A program made the translations under genes and the position numbers. Shown piece by piece: positions 12,326 to 16,518 of a stretch of DNA of 16,518 nt (within the stretch, counting starts at the first letter, position 1; each line of letters begins with the position of its first letter). This DNA is from Streptomyces griseoluteus. Its GTDB lineage: Bacteria > Actinomycetota > Actinomycetes > Streptomycetales > Streptomycetaceae. The notes below the pieces were generated by a model that did not search any database, was not told the origin of the DNA, and was given only the letters and a program-made list of their open reading frames with translations. The stretch spans positions 1-16,518 of the forward strand of contig JOBE01000091.1 of NCBI GenBank assembly GCA_000717735.1, written 5' to 3'.

Positions 12326-13677
12326 GTCTCCTCGTCGTCGGACTGAGCCACCGCAGCGCCCCGGTCTCCATCCTGGAGCGGGCCGCGCTCGCGGCGGACA
12401 CCCAGGCCAAGCTGCTGCAGGACACCCTCGCCGCCGAACCGGCCGCCGAGGGCACCGTCCTCGCCACCTGCAACCGCATCGAGCTCTACGCCGACGTGGA
12501 CAAGTTCCACGCCGGTGTCGCCGAGCTGTCCACGCTGCTCGCACAGCACAGCGGCGTCGGCCTGGACGAACTCACTCCGTATCTCTACGTGCACTACGAG
12601 GACCGGGCCGTCCACCACCTCTTCTCGGTGGCCTGCGGGCTCGACTCCATGGTCGTCGGCGAGGGCCAGATCCTCGGCCAGATCAAGGACGCCCTCGCGC
12701 TCGGCCAGGAGCAGCACACCGCGGGACGCCTCCTCAACGACCTGTTCCAGCAGGCGCTGAGGGTCGGCAAGCGGGCCCACAGCGAGACCGGGATCGACCG
12801 GGCCGGGCAGTCGCTCGTCACCTTCGGCCTGGAACAGCTGGCCGACGTCACCGACGTCGACACCTGGGCCAAGGGCAAGCGGGCGCTCGTCATCGGCGCC
12901 GGATCGATGTCCTCGCTCGCCGCCGCCACGCTCGCGCGCTCCGGCGTCTCCGAGATCGTCATCGCCAACCGCACCCTGGCCCGCGCCGAGCGGCTCGCCC
13001 AGATCCTGAGCGAGCCCGGTGGCACGGGGGTGGCCGCCCACGCGGTCGAGATGGTTGCCGTCGGCGACGAACTGACACGTGCCGACGTCGTCGTCTCCTG
13101 CACCGGAGCCACCGGCCTCGTCCTCACCGGCGAAGCCGTCGAGACCGCCGTACGGGGCCGCCGTACCCCGCTCGCCCTGCTCGACCTCGCCATGCCCCGC
13201 GACATCGACGCCGCCGCGCACCGCGTCCCCGGAGTCCGGCTCGTCGACATCGAGTCGCTCGCCGAGGCCTCCGCCGACGCCCCCATGGCCGCCGACGTCG
13301 ACCAGGTGCGCGGCATCGTCTCCGACGAGGTGGCCGCCTTCGGCGCCGCCCAGCGGGCCGCCCACATCACGCCCACCGTCGTCGCCCTGCGCACCATGGC
13401 CGCCGACGTGGTGGCCAACGAGGTCGCCCGGCTGGAGGGCCGGCTGCCCGGCCTCGACGACAAGCAGCGCGCCGAGATCACCCAGACCGTGCGCCGCGTG
13501 GTCGACAAGCTCCTGCACGCGCCGACCGTGCGGGTCAAGCAGCTGGCAAGCGAGCCCGGCGGCGCCGGGTACGCGGACGCGCTGCGGACACTCTTCGACC
13601 TCGACCCGGAGACGGTGGCTGCTGTCAGCCGGGCCGACCTGAATGACGCCGACGTCAAGAACCGAGGGCGAGTATGA
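12322..13677 (+). CDS. hemA: Glutamyl-tRNA reductase
   Basis: This 451-aa enzyme reduces glutamyl-tRNA(Glu) with NADPH to glutamate-1-semialdehyde, the first committed step of C5-pathway tetrapyrrole synthesis. MSLLVVGLSHRSAPVSILER opens the catalytic domain. The catalytic nucleophile is Cys50 in TCNRIELY, and His99-His100 in HHLFSVACGLDSMVVGE are typical. The NADPH domain starts with LVIGAGSM (189-196), and the C-terminal helical dimerisation domain ends near 420. It overlaps rex by 4 nt and hemC by 4 nt (ATGA both times). Length and motifs are complete. The operon position puts it under Rex, so heme supply follows the NADH state. Confidence 0.97.
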   Translation: MSLLVVGLSHRSAPVSILERAALAADTQAKLLQDTLAAEPAAEGTVLATCNRIELYADVDKFHAGVAELSTLLAQHSGVGLDELTPYLYVHYEDRAVHHLFSVACGLDSMVVGEGQILGQIKDALALGQEQHTAGRLLNDLFQQALRVGKRAHSETGIDRAGQSLVTFGLEQLADVTDVDTWAKGKRALVIGAGSMSSLAAATLARSGVSEIVIANRTLARAERLAQILSEPGGTGVAAHAVEMVAVGDELTRADVVVSCTGATGLVLTGEAVETAVRGRRTPLALLDLAMPRDIDAAAHRVPGVRLVDIESLAEASADAPMAADVDQVRGIVSDEVAAFGAAQRAAHITPTVVALRTMAADVVANEVARLEGRLPGLDDKQRAEITQTVRRVVDKLLHAPTVRVKQLASEPGGAGYADALRTLFDLDPETVAAVSRADLNDADVKNRGRV

Positions 13678-14660
13678 CCGAGAGGGCACTGAGGCTCGGG
13701 ACCAGGCGCAGCAAGCTCGCCATGGCCCAGTCCGGGCACGTGGCCGACGCCGTCCGGCGGTTGACCGGCCGGCCCGTCGAGCTCGTGGAGATCACGACGT
13801 ACGGGGACACCTCCCGGGAGCACCTCGCGCAGATCGGCGGCACCGGCGTCTTCGTCGCCGCCCTGCGTGACGCGCTGCTCGCCGACGAGGTGGACTTCGC
13901 CGTCCACTCGCTGAAGGACCTGCCGACCACCCCGCACCCCGACCTGGTGCTCGCGGCGATCCCGGAGCGCGAGGACCCGCGCGACGTACTGATCGCCCGG
14001 GACGGGCTGACGCTCGACCGGCTGCCCCAGGGCGCCCGGGTCGGCACCGGCTCGCCGCGGCGCATGGCCCAGCTCCACGCGTACGCGCGCAGCCACGGCC
14101 TGGAGATCACCTGCGTCCCGATCCGGGGGAACATCGACACCCGGATCGGCTACGTACGCAAGGGTGAGCTGGACGCGGTGGTTCTCGCCGCGGCCGGTCT
14201 CAACCGCATCGGCGGTACGGAGGAGCTCATCGGCTCCCTGTCGCTCGACCACCTGTCGGTCGACACCGTCCTGCCCGCCCCCGGCCAGGGGGCCCTGGCG
14301 ATCGAGTGTCCGGCGTCGAACGCCGCACTCGTCACCGCGCTCGGCGCGCTCGACGACCCGCTCACCCGGGCCGCCGTGACCGCCGAGCGATCCCTGCTCG
14401 CCGCCCTGGAGGCCGGCTGCTCCGCACCTGTGGGTGCGCTGGCCGACCTGCTGGCCGACGACCCCGGTCACGGGCAGGTTGTCACCGAAATGCGCCTGCG
14501 CGGCGTCGTCGGCACCACCGACGGCTCGACGCTGGTGCAGCTGTCCACCACCGGTCCCGTACCCACCTCGCACGACGAGGCGATGGCGCTCGGACGCGAA
14601 CTCGCGGACGAGATGCTCGCCAAGGGTGCGGCTGGTCTTATGGGGGAGCGAGCACTTTGA
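13674..14660 (+). CDS. hemC: Hydroxymethylbilane synthase (porphobilinogen deaminase)
   Basis: This 328-aa enzyme joins four porphobilinogens into hydroxymethylbilane. Residues seen are the catalytic Asp82 in VHSLKDLPT, the arginines of GTGSPRRMAQL (Arg129, Arg130) and of RGNIDTRIGY, and Cys249 in LEAGCSAPVGA, which holds the dipyrromethane cofactor. Three domains are intact. ATG 13674 overlaps the hemA stop by 4 nt. The stop TGA overlaps the TTG start of hemD. I see no internal promoter, so it is probably transcribed from the rex promoter. hemB (porphobilinogen synthase) is not within the window and probably lies just to the right. Confidence 0.97.
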   Translation: MTERALRLGTRRSKLAMAQSGHVADAVRRLTGRPVELVEITTYGDTSREHLAQIGGTGVFVAALRDALLADEVDFAVHSLKDLPTTPHPDLVLAAIPEREDPRDVLIARDGLTLDRLPQGARVGTGSPRRMAQLHAYARSHGLEITCVPIRGNIDTRIGYVRKGELDAVVLAAAGLNRIGGTEELIGSLSLDHLSVDTVLPAPGQGALAIECPASNAALVTALGALDDPLTRAAVTAERSLLAALEAGCSAPVGALADLLADDPGHGQVVTEMRLRGVVGTTDGSTLVQLSTTGPVPTSHDEAMALGRELADEMLAKGAAGLMGERAL

Positions 14661-16327
14661 ACCCCACCCGCCCGACCACCAGCCCGCTGTCCCCGGCCTT
14701 CGCGGGCCATGGACACGTCACATTCCTCGGCGCAGGCCCGGGTGACCCCGGACTCCTGACCCTCAGGGCCGTAGAGGCCCTCGCTGGAGCGGATGTCCTG
14801 ATCGCCGAGCCGGAGGTGCTCGAGGTCGTTCGCGGCCACGCGCGCGCGGGGGTGAGCACGCCGGAGCTGACGATTGTTGACGAGGCGTCAACAACCGCCG
14901 GTGTCCCCGTGTTGAGGGACGCGGCCAATCTTGTCATGGAGGCCGCGAGGGGCGGCAGGCGGGTCGTCCGTGCGGTGACCGGCGACCCCGGCCTCGACGG
15001 CAACGCGGGAGCCGAGATGCTCGCCTGCGCCGCCGAGGGCATTCCCTTCGAGGTCGTGCCCGGCGTGGCCACGGTCGTCGGCGTCCCCGCGTACGCCGGT
15101 GTCCCGCTGCGCGACGCGCAGGGCACCGACGTCCGCTTCGTCGACGCCCGGACCGCCGACGAGCGGTGCTGGAACGAGGTCGGCGCCTCCGACGGCACCG
15201 TCGTCGTGTCCACCTCGCTCGACTCGGTGGCCGCCGCGGCCGGTGAACTGGTGGCGGCGGGCCGCAAGCCCGACACCCCGCTCACCGTCACCATCGCCGG
15301 CACCACCACCCGCCAGCGGACCTGGAACGCCACGCTCGGCACCATCGCCCAGGTCTTCAAGCAGGGCAAGGTCCTCCCCTCGCCCGAGGGCCACCGGCCC
15401 GTCATAGCCGTGGTCGGCGAGCGCAGCGCCCCGGCGCAGCGGGACCAGCTGTCGTGGTTCGAGTCGAAGCCGCTCTTCGGGTGGCGGGTCCTCGTGCCGC
15501 GTACCAAGGAGCAGGCCGCGTCGCTCTCCGACCAGCTGCGTTCCTACGGCGCGGTGCCGCACGAGGTGCCGACCATCGCCGTCGAGCCGCCGCGCACCCC
15601 GCAGCAGATGGAGAGGGCGGTCAAGGGGCTCGTCACCGGACGGTACGAGTGGATCGCCTTCACCTCGGTGAACGCGGTCAAGGCCGTGCGGGAGAAGTTC
15701 GAGGAGTACGGGCTCGACGCCCGTGCCTTCGCCGGGATCAAGGTCGCGGCGGTGGGCGAGCAGACGGCCGCCGCGCTCGTCGACTTCGGCGTGAAGCCGG
15801 ATCTCGTGCCGAGCGGTGAGCAGTCGGCTGCCGGGCTCCTCGAGGACTGGCCGCCGTACGACCCCGTCTTCGATCCGATCGACCGGGTGTTCCTGCCACG
15901 GGCGGACATCGCGACCGAGACGCTGGTCGCGGGGCTCATCGAGCTCGGGTGGGAGGTCGACGACGTCACCGCCTACCGGACCGTACGGGCGTCGCCGCCG
16001 CCGGCGGACACGCGTGAGGCGATCAAGGGGGGCGGGTTCGACGCTGTTCTGTTCACCTCGTCCTCGACCGTGCGGAATCTGGTCGGCATCGCCGGCAAGC
16101 CGCACAACGTGACCGTGATCGCGTGCATCGGGCCCGCCACCGCCAAGACGGCCGAGGAGCACGGGCTGCGGGTGGACGTGCTGTCGCCCGAGCCGTCCGT
16201 GCACAAGCTGGCGGAGGCGCTGGCGGACTTCGGGCTGCGGCGGCGGGAGACGGCGCTGGAGGCGGGGGATCCTGTGACGCGGCCCTCTGAGCGGCGGCCG
16301 GGGGCGCGGCGGCGGCGTACGACGTAG
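14657..16327 (+). CDS. hemD: Fused SUMT-like domain and uroporphyrinogen-III synthase
   Basis: This 556-aa fusion has an N-terminal tetrapyrrole-methylase-like domain (about 20-235) and a C-terminal uroporphyrinogen-III synthase (about 273-527), with a basic tail. The synthase part is typical: WRVLVPRTKEQAASLSDQLRSYGA, WIAFTSVNAVKAV, VAAVGEQTAAAL, FTSSSTVRNLVG, IACIGPATAKTAEEHG. It cyclises hydroxymethylbilane with inversion of ring D. The methylase part keeps the N-terminal GAGPGDPGLLTLRA loop and PGVATVVGVPAYAGVPL. But the canonical GGDP is TGDP, the YMG region is VVVSTSL, and the DRLV-type loop is altered. Its methyltransferase activity is doubtful. TTG 14657 overlaps the hemC stop (TTGA), and GGGGGAG lies 8 nt upstream; the longer frame upstream is a shadow of hemC. 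It closes the rex-hemACD operon. Confidence 0.93.
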   Translation: MNPTRPTTSPLSPAFAGHGHVTFLGAGPGDPGLLTLRAVEALAGADVLIAEPEVLEVVRGHARAGVSTPELTIVDEASTTAGVPVLRDAANLVMEAARGGRRVVRAVTGDPGLDGNAGAEMLACAAEGIPFEVVPGVATVVGVPAYAGVPLRDAQGTDVRFVDARTADERCWNEVGASDGTVVVSTSLDSVAAAAGELVAAGRKPDTPLTVTIAGTTTRQRTWNATLGTIAQVFKQGKVLPSPEGHRPVIAVVGERSAPAQRDQLSWFESKPLFGWRVLVPRTKEQAASLSDQLRSYGAVPHEVPTIAVEPPRTPQQMERAVKGLVTGRYEWIAFTSVNAVKAVREKFEEYGLDARAFAGIKVAAVGEQTAAALVDFGVKPDLVPSGEQSAAGLLEDWPPYDPVFDPIDRVFLPRADIATETLVAGLIELGWEVDDVTAYRTVRASPPPADTREAIKGGGFDAVLFTSSSTVRNLVGIAGKPHNVTVIACIGPATAKTAEEHGLRVDVLSPEPSVHKLAEALADFGLRRRETALEAGDPVTRPSERRPGARRRRTT

Positions 16328-16337
16328 TCGGTTTCCT

Positions 16338-16368
16338 GGGTGCGGGTCCCCTGGCGGGGCCCGCACCC
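16338..16368 (+). terminator. Terminator after hemD
   Basis: GGGTGCGGGTCCCC (16338-16351) pairs with GGGGCCCGCACCC (16356-16368), 13 bp with one bulged T, around a TGGC loop. It is followed by CTTGCGTTCT, a weak pyrimidine tail. It starts 11 nt after the stop codon. Confidence 0.8.
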
Positions 16369-16436
16369 CTTGCGTTCTGCGGGCACCGGTGGTGCGGGTC
16401 AGGGCACGGCAGCCTGGGCCCGGCAGGGGGCGCCGT

Positions 16437-16483
16437 CCCGTGTGCCCACCCGTCCCGCCCTGCGGGACGATTGCCCACACGGG
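16437..16483. repeat. Cruciform-like element, probably a dispersed intergenic repeat
   Basis: CCCGTGTG (16437-16444) pairs with CACACGGG (16476-16483), and CGTCCCGC (16451-16458) with GCGGGACG (16462-16469) around CCT. The arms are separated by a symmetric 6/6-nt internal loop (CCCACC / ATTGCC). I recall very similar palindromes in many Streptomyces intergenic regions. No T tail follows, so it is not a simple terminator. Confidence 0.65.
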
Positions 16484-16518
16484 GGTGGGGCGGGGCGGAC
16501 GTACGACCGCACGGGGGC

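Noticed and set aside
12594..14573. 659-codon open frame on the - strand (and 11860-13689)
   Set aside because: They are shadows of rex, hemA and hemC in GC-rich sequence; hemA and hemC have complete catalytic motifs on the + strand.
14306..14656. Extended N-terminus of the HemD fusion
   Set aside because: The added segment is a different frame of hemC with no domain; TTG 14657 overlaps the hemC stop and has GGGGGAG upstream.
16437..16483. CRISPR repeat or second terminator
   Set aside because: Only one copy with no spacers, and no T tract; a dispersed palindrome fits better.

Overview
The window is a high-GC actinobacterial chromosome segment, almost certainly Streptomyces. The reasons are the strong G/C bias at third codon positions, the 5S rRNA 3' end at the left edge, a developmental sigma factor with a BldN-type N-terminal extension next to its anti-sigma factor RsbN, a Rex-headed heme operon, and several starts that look leaderless. 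All functional calls are from reading sequence and from memory of families; no search was run.

Left part (1-4081, all + strand): the last ~43 nt of 5S rRNA and the rrn terminator, then four short-spaced genes that each seem to have their own leaderless promoter. They are a CbbY/beta-phosphoglucomutase-like HAD hydrolase, an MFS transporter, an AcuC-type class I histone-deacetylase-like enzyme whose start lies inside the MFS gene, and an uncharacterised 'phosphatase'-type protein.

Middle part (4100-7140, + strand): a small excisionase-type HTH regulator (the bdtA/SCO3328 type), the tiny ribosomal protein bS22 (32 aa) with its own promoter and a strong terminator, an extended SDR (epimerase-like) lacking the usual YxxxK pair, and a PlsC/MGAT-like acyltransferase. 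A perfect 16-bp hairpin at 7099-7137 closes this unit and serves the convergent rsbN.

Developmental pocket (7142-9885, - strand): bldN (ECF sigma factor, 261 aa with an ~83-residue extension) and downstream rsbN (single-pass membrane anti-sigma factor). A sigma-BldN-like promoter precedes rsbN, suggesting feedback. A ~420-bp regulatory region precedes bldN. Upstream of it is a SerB1-like HAD-IB phosphatase on the - strand, divergent from a glutaredoxin-like gene.

Right part (10983-16327, + strand): glutaredoxin-like gene, then rex-hemA-hemC-hemD. The three junctions are 4-nt overlaps (ATGA, ATGA, TTGA), so the genes are probably translationally coupled. A near-perfect Rex operator overlaps the -35 of the inferred rex promoter, so heme synthesis follows the NADH/NAD+ state; a Crp-like site lies further upstream. 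hemD is fused to a degenerate SUMT-like methyltransferase domain. After the hemD terminator comes a 47-bp cruciform-like element that looks like a dispersed intergenic repeat.

Gene order from the HTH gene to hemD matches, from memory, the mycobacterial block Rv0500A-Rv0511, with bldN/rsbN occupying the position of different genes there. I see no phage, IS, CRISPR or defence locus. The less-described items are the leaderless promoter set, the degenerate SUMT and SDR domains, the bS22 leader structure, a perfect Shine-Dalgarno with a tiny ORF divergent from bldN, and the terminal cruciform repeat.
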